A stretch of 64,000 nucleotides of DNA from Onchocerca volvulus (lineage: Eukaryota; Nematoda; Chromadorea; Rhabditida; Onchocercidae): assembly GCA_000499405.2 (NCBI GenBank), contig HG738139.1, positions 7,340,616-7,404,615 on the forward strand, read 5' to 3'. Shown in pieces: positions 13,354-26,327 of this stretch; position 1 is the stretch's first letter, and each line of letters begins with the position of its first letter. The translations under genes and the position numbers were made by a program. The notes under the pieces are model-generated. The model had not been told where the DNA came from, made no database searches, and saw only the letters and a program-made list of their open reading frames with translations.

Positions 13354-13367
13354 GGGTCAAAAGGTCA
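13354..13367. promoter_or_regulatory. Candidate nuclear-receptor DR2 site upstream of AFF
   Basis: GGGTCA and AGGTCA half-sites occur in the same orientation, separated by two bases, about 150 bp upstream of the first AFF codon. The arrangement fits a DR2 element. One match this short can arise by chance and no function is shown. Confidence 0.25.
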
Positions 13368-16300
13368 TATCCTAAAGCAGAGCGAGCCGTTCGGCTTTAA
13401 TTGCTATGTTTAATCAATCTTTTAGATTAACCGAGTTTCATAAGAAGAGCCATATATCATAAAAGGAAATACATCGAATCAGATTTGAAGCAGAAATTTT
13501 AACCTTAACTATTACTTTTGAGATCTTCTGGCAAAACAAATTAAACTTATCTGCATTCATTTATTACCATGTCTATGTTAACTATCATTAATTAACAAAG
13601 AGATGAAAGAGTGAATGCGAGTTAAGTCGTGAGTAGTCTCAACTAATTTATACTTGCTAGGTATCACACATTATCGAATTTCATCTGCAGTATCACTCCT
13701 CAAATCTTTCCCTTCACAGTAATCAGTTTTTTGAGGAATCGAATAATTTACCTCTCTTACAACATCCCAGCAAATGAGGGAAATACTGCGGCACAGCAAC
13801 ATTCGATGATTTTGGGATGAAACAAATCAGTGACATGCCATAAAAAAATGACTTTATTAGGACTGCATCTGAATCGAAATGAAGAAAGATGAGGAACAAA
13901 TCGAAAATCAAACTTGGACAAGAGTAAGAAAGACTCGGAATACTGTGAATGGTAAAATAGATGAACTGTTGGTCATTTTCAAGACGACTACTACTGAGGG
14001 ATGGAGAGAAGAGACAATGTAGAATAATGTAGCTAAAGATGAAATAGGACAATAATTCTCGAAAAGTATGACATTATGAATGGAGGAAGTGTGGTATCAC
14101 TTCTTATCTGGCTGGATGAATAAGTGGGAAAGCTGAGGAAAAAGTTTTTTTCTTCCAGTTCTCTAATCGTCATGCCTTATTTTGTGATACAGATAGATCC
14201 CACAATCCAGTACTTTTTTTATGTCGATGATAATTCCTACAGTTCATTGAAACCAATCAGTTACTGAACTGATTTCAAAACTGTTTTAGTAGTTAAATGC
14301 ACAATTGCTCAGTTATCTGTATCGATTTCCAAGAAGGAACTAAAAGTGAAACGATTGCGGAAATTAAATGTGTTGCATAACGATAATTAATGAAAGAAGA
14401 CTCGTAAGGGACTTTTCCTTTTTTTTAAAAAAGTTTGAGCAAATTTGCAGATTCTTGGAAATACAATATCTGACTGTCAAATGACTGAATGAAGGAAGAT
14501 CTATTGTTCGAAGGTCAGAAAATCAATGTTTGGAGATATCGATAAAATGAATTTGCGATTATGCGGTATTCTAAGGGCTTACAAATTAAGAGACGAACCA
14601 CTATAGTCAGTGCTGTAAGCTTACCGCGCATGGTGAAGATATTGGGAAAAATGAGAATAATTTTATGTATAGATCGAAGTATCTTATCCGTTAATTTATT
14701 CATTTTAATTTTAATCTTGAAATTATTGATTCAAAGAGACTGTGTGTTATGAAAATGTGCTGTTTACTGATGCTTCGGCAGTGTATCGAACAAAAATCAA
14801 TTAAAAAGCATAAAATACTAGATTGAAATTTGGTTAATAAATTCCAAAAAAGCCCAACTTACCAATATTTATCTCATAAAAAATATATTCAAACAAACTG
14901 TTAAATATTTTGACAACAGAAAACGAAAATATTTTCGATAAGACTAGTGAAATAATCAATGAGAAAGAATGAAAGGTGGAAAATAGAATGGAATGGATGG
15001 GTACTGCTAACCATCCATCCACTTCCTTCTTCTTATTAATCAATTATAATGGATGATTTTTCTTATTTATTACCCAATTAATTATTTTGGGAGATAAAAA
15101 GGGAAATTTCAAAAAACAACAAAATATTTAACTGTCTTATCGATATGGTCAACTGTATTCGAGTAGCCATCGAACTGCAATGGGAATCGTTCCTCGTTTC
15201 TAGTACTAAATCAAGGACGCTCGCAGAATTTCAAAAATTATAGTAAATTCGATCAAATTATTTCGAAAAAATAGTAACAATAAGATGTTATTTATAAAAT
15301 TTTTTACAGTAACCAACTATATGGACATAAGAGAGAGATCAATCGCCAAACATATCGATTAAGTAAAACCAACTGCATGTGAAGATAATTTGTAATGACA
15401 CAGGAGGATTAGACGAGGCAAGGTCAATATTCAAATTGTCCAACAACAAACTGCAGACATATATACTTATCCAATGTCATCGTCTTTTGTCACTTCCTCA
15501 TTCCCGTCGTCATCTCCAACTCCACAAAACTCCGACAATTTAATCTCAATTGTTAATAAGATTATGTAAAGACAAGAGAGTTAATTAGCAAAAAGAGGAA
15601 ATTATTCCTATTTCACATAATAATGCCTATTTGTCTCTCTCGAATCGGCAGAAATTGTTGGAGGGGCAAGCTGCATTAAAACTGTTAAGCGACAGTAACG
15701 AGATAAATTTTTTTAAAAAACTAAGAAAAAATAATCGAAATTGAATTAACAAATCTATACCTAGAACTCAAAGATCAAAAACTTTTGAAGTAAGCAGCCC
15801 TGTAGAATTCTTCTCAAACAATATCGTGGCGGGGCGATCTTTTAAATAACAATCATATGTCAAATTTAAGAAATTTTTTCTGTTAAAAGTTCATAAATCA
15901 AGATGATAATGCATAAACGAATCGAAGAAAAGTCCATAATTGCTTTGTAAGGATAGGAAAAATTTGTATATTGATCAAATGTTTGAAAAGTAGTGTATTT
16001 GTCCATTTTTGAAGTCTTATTGCATAATGTTTTGAAGAGAATATAATGAAGAAGTCAGGAAGTATAATAAAACATGCGAATTTGGAAAAAAAAAGTGTGA
16101 TTTCATAGCTTATAATTTCAAATACTCACAGAATGAAATTAAAATGATTTAAATTCATTCAGAAATTGAGTTCTAATCCAACTCATTCTGCTTAAACTTA
16201 CCTTAAATCTGATTTTCAAATTATTTAATTTAATCAATTTATCAGAATTCGATTGTCTACTGTCGGGACAAATCTGTGGAAAAGTAATTTGAAATCTGGA

Positions 16301-17438
16301 TTAAAAATAGAATTTTTAAACGACGAATTCTAAATAAATGCAGTGTCATCAAAAAATTTACATTTTCAGCAAATAGACCGGATGTAATACTTTTTTGTAT
16401 CTGTAAAATCATGCTAGAGAAATTTTTTTAATAAAAGAATGCAAAAAAAAAAAAAAAATTGCACGTGGCACACGAGAGAACAAATGACATCATTACTTCG
16501 AAATGCGCTACTGATCGAATTTCAAGTAACTATTCCTAATGCTTATTTACAGATTTACTCCAATATCTATTTATCTATCTACAAGGTAATCTGAAGTAGT
16601 GTGAGCTAATCCAAAGAACAATAGCAATCATTTTTTTCAGAAATGATTAAATAACTGAAAAGTCATTTCCAAGTTTGCTTGCAGGCAAAAATCAATGGGA
16701 TCACTGATCGATCCTATTTTTTCAAAGGCGAAGGCATTAGGCTTTGCGAAGGAATAGGAAGTTTGGATTTGGAGATAAAATTTAAATTTTTTTACATTTT
16801 AACAATATTTGTTATTATTCTAAAATTTTTTACAAACAATAGTCATCCAACCGAAGTGATCCAATACCTTCACTCTTGATCCATATCGGATCACTGCATC
16901 ATTTGAGTTTGTGGGAACATACCATTTGGACGAGAAATCATTCGAAAATTTGAGAATTGAACATAAAATTTGCTAGCGAAAGAGAAAAGAGGAGGAAAGG
17001 AATATTGATCCTGTTGGTGAAATATATCGCATTTTTCTTATGGAATTGGAAACTTCACTGATCGCCTTAGTAGTAAGTACGCTTTAATACCGATGGAATC
17101 AAATCATAAAAAGATGAAGTAAGTTTTTTAGTAATCGGAACTCACACTGAAAATTCTTAGCACCAATACATGCCAAACTTCAATTAATTTAATTTACTTT
17201 TACATTTACTCACCGTTGTTTTTATTTGCTTAGTTATAATTGAATTCAATGAAAAACTTCCGAAAAAAGTTGTATATTTTTGGCTTGGATAATGAATGAA
17301 TCAATCCCTCAGTAATCTGCTAATGGTATTAATTGTTACTTGCAATTTAAAAATAACTCACATGTCTCGAATATCTTTACTTCAATGCAATTATTTTATT
17401 CACAACTATCTGAACCCGGCCAGTCCAGCTAGTATGTA

Positions 17439-18122
17439 ATAAATAAAAATGTAAATATTCGTTTGTTTAAAATCTTAAATCTCCGAAAATTCTTACCGAT
17501 TGCTTTGAAATTTTGACACAATTATCAGGGAATATCCAGTCAAATTGACTCGTGGTTATTCTTTTTTTCGTCACTCGTACAGAAGAATACTGTTCCATCG
17601 AACTATCGGATTGCTGCTACCACTGTCTCAATTCCCAACTATTGCAATTGATGTATCAGTGTAAAATTTAAATTTGAACTCCAGCTCCAAATCCTGTCGT
17701 TTTAAATCTTTTCCGAGCTCCTCCTCCTTATTTGATCTCTGTTGTATCGCTTCTTAATTTGTTAGCCTCACTTTGTTTATTTGTGAATTTGAGCGTTTTG
17801 CGGTAAACATGTTTATCGTTTTGGCGGTAAATATGCTTCTTTTGGCGGCAAATATGTTTATCATCCCTTTGAAATTATGCGCGCCACTTGACCTCTGGCA
17901 TGTCTCGAATGTAAATAGCGCTACGACATTATAATAATTATCGTGACGCTATCTATGTTCGAAGTTCCTCCTGTCACAGGTGACAATTAAAAACAAAGAC
18001 ATATATCAATATAAAAATACGCGCCATTCGAATGCAACATTGTTTCGAAATTTCAAAGCAATCGGTAGAGAACTTGCAATGTTGTGTCAAAAGTAACAAT
18101 TAACATTTATATTTTCATTTAT
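17439..18122. mobile_element. Candidate non-autonomous element, about 684 bp, with 75 bp inverted ends
   Basis: The sequence TACCGATTGCTTTGAAATTT at 17494-17513 recurs as its exact reverse complement at 18048-18067. The outermost 21 bases (17439-17459 and 18102-18122) are also inverted copies with a few mismatches. Both pairs lie at identical spacing, so the ends form diverged 75 bp inverted repeats. The interior has an imperfect palindrome at 17905-17962 and repeated TTTTGGCGG motifs, and is richer in GC than the flanks. I find no transposase frame. A clear target-site duplication was not identified, so class assignment is open. Confidence 0.5.
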
Positions 18123-18927
18123 ACAGATGAAGATCAATAAATATGGAAGAACAATTAAAATATACACTATAACAAAGATTTCAAAGATTTCGAACATCAA
18201 ATGACATCTGTTGATGATGCATTTGCTCTAATCAGTAAATAAGAAGGAATAGATGCAATTTCTAGCCGATAGGATAGAGACAGTATTATTAAATAGAGGA
18301 ATTGGCATCTTTTTCTTTCCTCTACCTGCTATAAGTAAGCAAAAAATCTTCATTATGGCATCAAGATTTTTTCTAAAAATCCAAAAGAGATATTCATGGA
18401 GAAATGAAGGACACCAATAAATTTTATGAGTTTTATTTTTACAATTTTTGAACTGAAGGAGAGATCAGCTTTCCTATGATTGTTTTAACTTTTAATAACA
18501 TCAGTCTATTAGTATTTGTAATTTTTTGCCACAACAATCAAGAGAGAAGCAATCTGCGAAGTGTATCGATGAATCTGTCATTGGAAAAGAACAGAATGCA
18601 GAAACGTGTAATTAGTGGATCACGCTGTCGTGTATTCGAGTCGGTAATCTGAATGAGTTGTATGGAATATTAAGAATAGTGATACGGGCTTGCAGGAAAG
18701 TTATCAGAATGCCTGGCAATAGTTACAATTACAGAAGAAACTTTGACTGACATGAAATATCAGCAGGCTTATTGATTATCACTGAACAGTATCCACTCAT
18801 AATTACCGTAAATCAGTTACCAATAATTTATATCATTTCAACTCAATTAGAATCAATCGAAGAATTCTCGAAGTTACGGGGAACTGTTTACGCATACACT
18901 CAAGAGAAATATCAGTAAGATGAATGC

Positions 18928-18928
<1 letters not shown>

Positions 18929-18995
<67 letters not shown>

Positions 18996-19010
18996 GAGAG
19001 AGAGAGAGAG
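18929..19010. repeat. (GA)n microsatellite
   Basis: About 41 AG dinucleotides interrupted once by GGG. The open Arg-Glu frame through it is an artefact of the repeat. Confidence 0.95.
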
Positions 19011-21086
19011 AAAGAAATAGAAATGTGCTCGTTTCGTTTCCTCTCGTCCAGCCAGTTCTTTTTTCTCTTTTTTTAGGACACTTTATCGATCAAGGAATTG
19101 AGTGGGGAACGTTGCACAATATAACATAACAAAATTGTATATTACAGATTTGAAGCGATTGATGGTGAGTCCAGAGAATGGCCTAGGTATAATGGAAAAG
19201 GCCAAGTTCAACAACTGGCTGATTGGAATCGAAAGTGAGAGTGGAAGTATTACAAAAATTGAAAAAATGTGTGGAGAGATATGAAAAGATTGAAGACGAG
19301 GGGGATTTCTTAAATTCAAAAAAAAGTAAATTATCTTATTTGAAGTACATTGAAGTACACTTCACTTCTCGACATTATTCTCGATTCACCGAGCTGAACA
19401 GCCAGGAAATTAAGAAAGGAAATCTTATAATTAAGTTACTACTATAATTATACGAGTCCCTTTTTTAATCCCCTTTGATATAATTACAATTATAATTATA
19501 TGCGGGGATAAGGTACAGAATTGAACTATACCAAATTCTAAACCAATTACTATAGACCAAAATTATTTTGTTTTACTATGTCAAACATAAAGAGTATCAG
19601 TAAATAAAATTGTTGGAGAGGACTTGTAAAATAGCGGACGAGAAGATGGAATATCTTCATCTGGACTTTCCGTTGAGCTACTGAGGAACGATGGTGTTAC
19701 TATCCATCGACAAAGATGAAGTATCGATCAGAATCATCATAGTTTTAAGGGATTTATATGATGAAAAAGTTGAAAGCATGGAAAAATAACTTCAACAGAA
19801 GCCTTTTTTATGCTTGCTCTCATCGATTGGAATATATATCAAATTCAAAAGATAAAATCTTCGCTGTTTTGCGTGAAAAATGCGTACGACGATATTGGGA
19901 AGTGATTTCTTGCAACTTAATCGTAAAAGCGAATAAAATGCTTGTTTGATTTAGCTGCAGTATTTCTTTAAAATATTGAAGAAAATATCTCAAATTGGAT
20001 CAATTTCTTCGGATATGCAGCATTTCAATGTACTTTGCTTTTTATAGCAGTAACTATAAATGTACAAGGATTTTGTTTCTAGAATATTTCGAATTAGAAT
20101 TTATGATCGGTTTTCATACATCAATCTCCTTGACATGCAATACGAGGAAGCAGTGCTTCAATCTCTATAGTAGATATATATAATAGATAGATATGTTTTT
20201 TAAAGGAATTTCTTAAGTTCATGGCATTTAACAGTTTGAAATTTTCAACCCAGAAATAGATGGCCAGTTAGGGACGAAAATCTGTTGGCAAAAAACTAAG
20301 TTTATGACTGATTGCTTTGGCTTAAAAGTCACTGTGAAATTAATTGCTTTATTATCCACTGAAATCTCAAAAACTCGTCTACAATCTGAGCAAAATAGAG
20401 TCTCTCTCAGAAATTCTTGTCAAATTTATCATTTACCAAGTTAACATTAGGATAATATCGAAATCAACCCATTATACGACATATTCAGCCTGCTTGCTTG
20501 CATAAACTTCAACTTTGGGAATTGCTTTTTCGTAGCGCCATGCTGTCATATCGGATTGGGCTATTTTTTATTCATTGTTGAATTGAAACGAGGGTATGGG
20601 CATTCATTTTCTTGCGATACTGTTGGTAATAAAAAAGCTTCAAGTTTGGAGCTTAAAGCGATTAGCAGCGCTGTTTATAGTTTTTCGGAACTCTTAGTGA
20701 AGAATGTTTTTGATAAGTAATTAATTGAACGAATAAATCAAGTATCGATATTGAGTCAAATGAATAAGTAATCAGATAAAAAGATTAGAAAACAATCCTG
20801 CAAAATTTCATGTTCATTTTTAGCTAGCTTACCGAAGTCTTATTTCAGAAGCATCGAAAGTTTTTTTCCTCAAACTGCCCAAAGTTATGGACTAATAACC
20901 GGTGAGTGCTCAATTTATATTTTGCTTACTGATTTACATTTTGTTTAGGCTGACTGATTTCACTCATATCTGTTTCCCTATGCTAATATTATCAATCTTA
21001 TTATCATAATATTAGAATCTCACTTTTTTTCTCTTCAAATTCTTGTATTCGAATTTTTAAGGAAGATTTCAAAAAATTTGGATATA

Positions 21087-24000
21087 ATGGCAAGTGCGCA
21101 GATATTTATAAGGAAAATGCTTGTGGTTTATTTGATCAATTTCTTAACATTCTGTCAGTGTCAGAAAGTGACAAAAATTAAGTTTTTTTGCACAGTTAAA
21201 ATTATATTTAATCTTTGATTGATGGCAAGTGCATAGATAACCTGTCAGCTACATTTATCACGTGTTGTCTTTTTTTGTAATAAATAGCTAGTTTTTGTTT
21301 TGAAATAGCACGATTTTTGAATAAAGCTTTTGATGAGATGAGATGTTAGCATTTTTAGATCCATGGATTTGCAGAGGAAGTAATTTCATGTTGTGTTTTC
21401 ATACGGATCTACTTCGTAATCTTTCGAATTTTGTCAAATATCTCATTTTTAGACGTACTGATAACAGCAAACGATGAAAAATTGCGCGATCCAGAAGGGT
21501 ACGAAGCTATAGCACAGTTACATCATCAAATGGATGACGATCAGTCCGGTTCTATCGATCGGTTCGAATCAACAGATGTAAGCACGCTTCATCAACAAAT
21601 TCTGATACGCCTTTGGAGCGAACCCAAACATGATGTCAACTTTGGTAAACCGAAACTTATGACTGTAACATGATTTATCCAAGCATTCAGTAATTAATCG
21701 TTTTTTGATAAGGCATCTTTTTTTGTCTCATTTCCGAAAGTTATTTTGCAGTTCTATAAATTTTCAGTTTTTGAAAGAAGATATGCAGTTGGGAGGTTTG
21801 GATCGTGCGCAGCGAGAACGTGCTTTTCATCATAATCACGATGAATTGATAACGGTGGATGATTTATGGGAAGCATGGTTCGCATCTGAAGAGCGCTCCT
21901 GGACAACAGTTGATATGGTGAATTGGCTGGAAAATACAGTTCGCCTTCCGCAGTATGCAACTATTTTCATTGAGATGGAAATTGATGGTCGCGCTTTACC
22001 CAGGTCGGCTTATCGTGAGTATTCATTAGTTTTCTTTTTTTTGCATATGACTTTATATAGATGTAATTCGTCCACCTCTATTTTTTTAAGACTAGTCATT
22101 GGTCTTATCATTAAGAGGTTAACGTCTTCGATCATCTGCATGTTAAAGCTCGCAGAAAGCTTTGATATCATTAAAATTTTATTGGACACAAATTTGGGGT
22201 GATAATATATTTTTTTAATCAGAAGTATGATCAGAAAGTCAAGTTTCGCAACAGTTGCGATAAAATTTCATAATGAATATTCCGTTTTCTAGAATGGCTG
22301 TCGCTAATTCGACTTATTTGTTATCCGATTTGGGCATCAAAAATTCGGTACACAAACAGAAATTACGTTTAAAGGCATTAGATGTCGTCCTTTTCGGTTT
22401 TAGTGGTCAGTTTTTTGAAATTTATTGACATATTTCGGATTATGCTACTTATAAAAATTAGTTATTTTGCACATTTTAAATAATTTTGCAAAAAATTTTC
22501 AAAAAAAAAAGTGGATTTGATTAAGAGGGAAAAAGCTACAATGAAACTGTAAAATTTTTCAGGTGGAAATGCATCTTGGCTTAAAGACATCATTTTATCA
22601 ATCTTAGTGATTGTATTAGTTACGGTGCTTTTTGTTCTCAAAATACAGCGAACACGATCACATATGCAAATGGAACAGCTGACGGCGAAGTTATCACAGC
22701 TAAGATCAATGCAGAGCAATTTTGAAGATATCCAGCAGAAGTCAACATTTTTTTTCTTCAGTATTTTAAAATTTAGTTCAGAAATAGCACTTTGTCCATA
22801 ATTGACATTTAATAGTTTATGTCAGGCGGAAAAAGTTTGAAGTAGACGGAGAACTGTCGGTTTGAATTCGAATGAAGCAGTTTTTATTATGATTTATTTA
22901 GTTTTTTGGTTTTCAACTATATACTATTTGATTTAAACTTAACTTGAATTAATATGTTTAGATTTGAAGAGGAACAAAAGAGAAGACAATCCACTCGAGG
23001 CGCACTAGAAAGCGAACAAGTTGAAACGGTTATTTTTTTAATTACATCACAAATTTAAATAACAATGCTTTTCTTTAGAAGTGAGCTCTTAAAAATGAAT
23101 TTTTGAGATTTTTTGATTTGTTACAATTTAGTTTATGACTAATACATTTAGCTAAAGTCACAGCTTATGGAAGCTGAGCGCTTGCTGGAAAATTCTGGTT
23201 CAGCTCCTCTTGCTTTACAGCCATTGTTAAGAAGGTTCGTTGTTACAATGTTTAGTGGTGACCTAAAACAGTTATTTAAAGTCAAAATATATAGAAGATT
23301 TTGGGAGTAGGACTTGACTTGAATGGTTCATAAATATGTTGTGAAGATCTTTAAGAAACAGAATTAATGAAGTTTGGCTGATAGAGAAATTTATCTCTTT
23401 GAAGGAATATTTTTAAGCATGTTTGTAATTTTTAATCAATTTTTAGTGTTTTGTGATATTGAATAGACTTAAATTAGACGAATTTCAGCCAAACACTGAA
23501 CACTAGTGTAAGTTGAATTTGCTGATGCGTTTTGTCGATCAATCTAGTTTAAGAAATCAGAATAAAGTTTTTATTAGGACATTTCAATATTCTAGGATTG
23601 CTTTTGTATGCTGCTTTTGCATATTTTTATGACTTTGATTTTCAAAAGGCAGATCTGGACAGAGACTTCTAATAAATAAGTCTAGACTTTGTTTAAAAGT
23701 ATAAGAGAACTTCCCAGCTATCATTTACTACTTTCTCTAGTATTTTTAGAACCTGTGAATTAGAAGTGAGTTATGTTGGACAGCAACGAATGGAATGTAT
23801 TGCTGAAATGAGAGAAGCCATTGAACATATCGATAAACTTCGGAAAAAGCAATCAAGCATTGTTTCCTCTATTAAACTTGCTACGGGTGCTTCATCGGGA
23901 ACAGACCACATCGATTCACGCATTTTTGCTTTGAAGTATAAGTTTTTAAAACTTGAATTATGAGTATTAAAAAGATGAGATTATTTGTTGTTTATAAATC

Positions 24001-26327
24001 AGTAAATCACTAGATTTATAAATCTAGTAATTTGTTATTATTATTTGAGAACAGAATTAAGTGTATTGGCGCAAATGTTTTTCTTATTAACACTGTTGTC
24101 TTTTGGAATAATTTCTAATTTCCATTTTTAAAAAAACAAGCACAGAAAGAAAAAAAAGAACCGGAAATTAAGATGTGTTCTTGAATTAGAAATGCATAGG
24201 TTCAATAGAGCTTGCATGGGCTCAGTAAATACAATGTCTATTCATTATTTATTAAGAGCCCGAATGGAGAAAATCTCATTGGCAATGAGTGAGTGCCATC
24301 AGCGATGGACTGAAATCGAATCACTTTGTGGTTTCCCGCTGGTTCCTACGTCAGCTACTGCTGGTAACATTTTGATCAATTTAATATATGGATATACGCA
24401 TGAGTTTTATTTTAAAAAATCGTTTGTTTGAAGAACTTTGGATTGATTATACTCAGTATTTGACATATGTTAGTGCTTATATTGCTTTAAGATTTCTCTT
24501 TCTAAATAAATTTTTCGAAATTTATATTCATTATTGTTCTGTTAAGGTATTTTTATTTTAGACATCTTTTTTTATTGCAGAAATAATGTTTCCTTCTGCA
24601 GCGACAAATGATGTGTTATCCAGAACCGGATCTTCCAGTTCATTCTATCGTAAATCAGGTTAGTTGTGTTCTATATTTTCATATTATGTGAAATAATCTT
24701 CATTATTTCATTTTTTTGTTACACTTTTTGTTACTGCTAAATATGAAATGCTTAAATCTGTCTTTAATTTTTTCTCTAAGAAGTTTGCAGTTTGATTGCT
24801 GTATGCTAAAATTACTCTTTCGTTCTGCACCTAAAAGTTTTTCATCTACTTTGATTTTTTTTACGGCTCAAAAGCATGCTTTTGCTGGTTTTAAAAAAAA
24901 TAAGTCATATTTTATTTAGATGTATTTCTTGATATTTTGTCATTTTTATTTTTCATTCGAGGATTGAAATTTGAATGAGTATTTTGATCCACTATTTACT
25001 GATAAAGAGGAACAGTCGTCTCTTTGAACTGCATAGAATTCAGAAAGTGTGATTTTCTTTTCTTCCGTCTATTCTGCTTTTATTTTAAACTTTGTTAGCA
25101 TTCTGCCTGTTTAGATTTAGTTGGCACTACATTGGCGAAAAACATGGCTTTATCCTCTATATCTGGAAATAATTCATCTGCTATAATAGAAACTTCATCG
25201 AATATTAGCGATCGAGTACTACCAGCCGTTTGTTCATATGCGCACGAGAATTTCACACCTGCCGGAACTCGATATTTGGATTCTTTAAATTTACAAAGAC
25301 ACATTCACGAAAGCGTAAATGAATCAAGACCCTTGAAATTTGCAGTTGACTGCAGTGAATTGCTCCATCGTTCTGCATCTTCTGGATCATTTAACAAGCT
25401 TCGGCATCTTCGATCTATTGCCGATATGCAGAAATCCCGAAATCAGAGAGCTACTTCTATTATAGCAACTATTAATGATGATGATGGTATATCCGTAGCT
25501 TCAAATGTTAATGAAATAATTGCTCCCACTGTTCCATCTCCAACAACAGTTACCAGTCACTTTTCACCGTATGCTTTCTTTTTTGAGTGTCTGTGCTGTT
25601 ATTAGTTTTCACAAAATTCTGATTGTAAAAAGCAGGCGTGATTTTGGAGCATGTATCTGTCGGATACGTTGTAATAAAAATGGATTTAAAAACAGATTTA
25701 AGTGAATTTATATCCATCATTTACTTAAGAAAATCAAATATTTCTGAATTTAGATTTTTGCTTTCTGCAATAGTAAGAGATTTAATTCATATTTCTACCT
25801 TTTCCTATCTCATTTGTGTTTGTTGGATATATTTTTGTTTTTATTAATATATTCTAATCGAGGAGTTCTTATTTTATATGCTGATTTAAATATTTTCTTC
25901 AAAAATTTTCTGGTTTTCCATCTCTTTGAATCAAGTAATGCAAAAAGAATTGATTTATTGAAATAATAGCTTTGTGGCAAAACATGATATGTAGTTAATC
26001 ATTAGAGTTTGTTTAATCTGTTGACGATATCCAGTTTTTCATTTAATGAATTAGATTTAATTTGCTGCTGTAATTTTCTAGTAAATGAAAGGAGTTATAC
26101 AGCTTTCTCTGGATATTTGTTAATGGTATGTTTGTTTCAGGTTCAAGCAAGATCTGAAGTTATTGAAACAAAATGTGTCAAATGTAGTACTCAAATCATC
26201 TTCATCGAATACTAAAGCAAATGGATTTATGGTGATTAAGGAGAAAAACTCAACTGATATTTCAACAATTAGTAGCAACAGAAAATCCAAACTAAGAAAT
26301 CTATTTCACAAAACATCAAAAATTTGA
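21087..26327 (+). CDS. stim-1: STIM (stromal interaction molecule), ER calcium sensor for store-operated Ca2+ entry
   Basis: Thirteen exons: 21087-21153 (tentative), 21453-21577, 21768-22003, 22293-22405, 22563-22740, 22826-22855, 22962-23028, 23152-23234, 23750-23935, 24257-24363, 24581-24658, 25115-25568, 26141-26327; about 636 residues. In order: a hydrophobic signal-like start; an EF-hand loop [12 protein letters not shown] (50-61) after [13 protein letters not shown]; the second, hidden EF-like region with [12 protein letters not shown]; a SAM domain ([19 protein letters not shown], to about 180); one membrane helix [17 protein letters not shown] (about 190-208); a cytosolic coiled coil; and a CAD/SOAR-like region (about 290-398) ending [16 protein letters not shown], close to vertebrate STIM. 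The C-terminus is basic ([14 protein letters not shown]), like the STIM1 lipid-binding tail. STIM senses ER lumenal calcium and opens Orai channels at ER-plasma membrane contacts. The first exon was chosen by splice phase and its signal-peptide character; everything from the EF-hand on is firm. Confidence 0.92.
24010..24027. repeat. 18 bp perfect palindrome in a STIM intron
   Basis: CTAGATTTATAAATCTAG reads the same on both strands. It lies in the intron between exons 23750-23935 and 24257-24363. Confidence 0.7.

Larger units (their letters stand above)
13205..21086. other. 7.9 kb intergenic region between divergent AFF and STIM genes
   Basis: The first few hundred bases should be the AFF promoter and include a direct repeat of nuclear-receptor half-sites at 13354-13367. 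The rest holds an inverted-end element (17439-18122) and a (GA)n tract (18929-19010). Open stretches at 13723-14052 (-), 14515-14752 and 19083-19447 lack recognisable domains or a consistent exon chain, so I call no gene here. The 3' end should contain the STIM promoter. Confidence 0.55.

Noticed and set aside
13723..14052. 109-codon open frame on the minus strand
   Set aside because: Composition is Ser/Phe/Ile-rich as expected from random A+T-rich DNA; no domain, no exon partners.
17419..17433. CCGGCCAGTCCAGCTAGT-like string resembling a Helitron 3' end (hairpin plus CTAGT)
   Set aside because: The hairpin is weak, there is no matching TC 5' end, and no Rep/helicase sequence is visible; the inverted-end interpretation of the adjacent 684 bp fits better.
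18920..19129. Open frame with a long Arg-Glu repeat
   Set aside because: It is simply the (GA)n microsatellite read in frame; no splice sites or flanking conserved residues.
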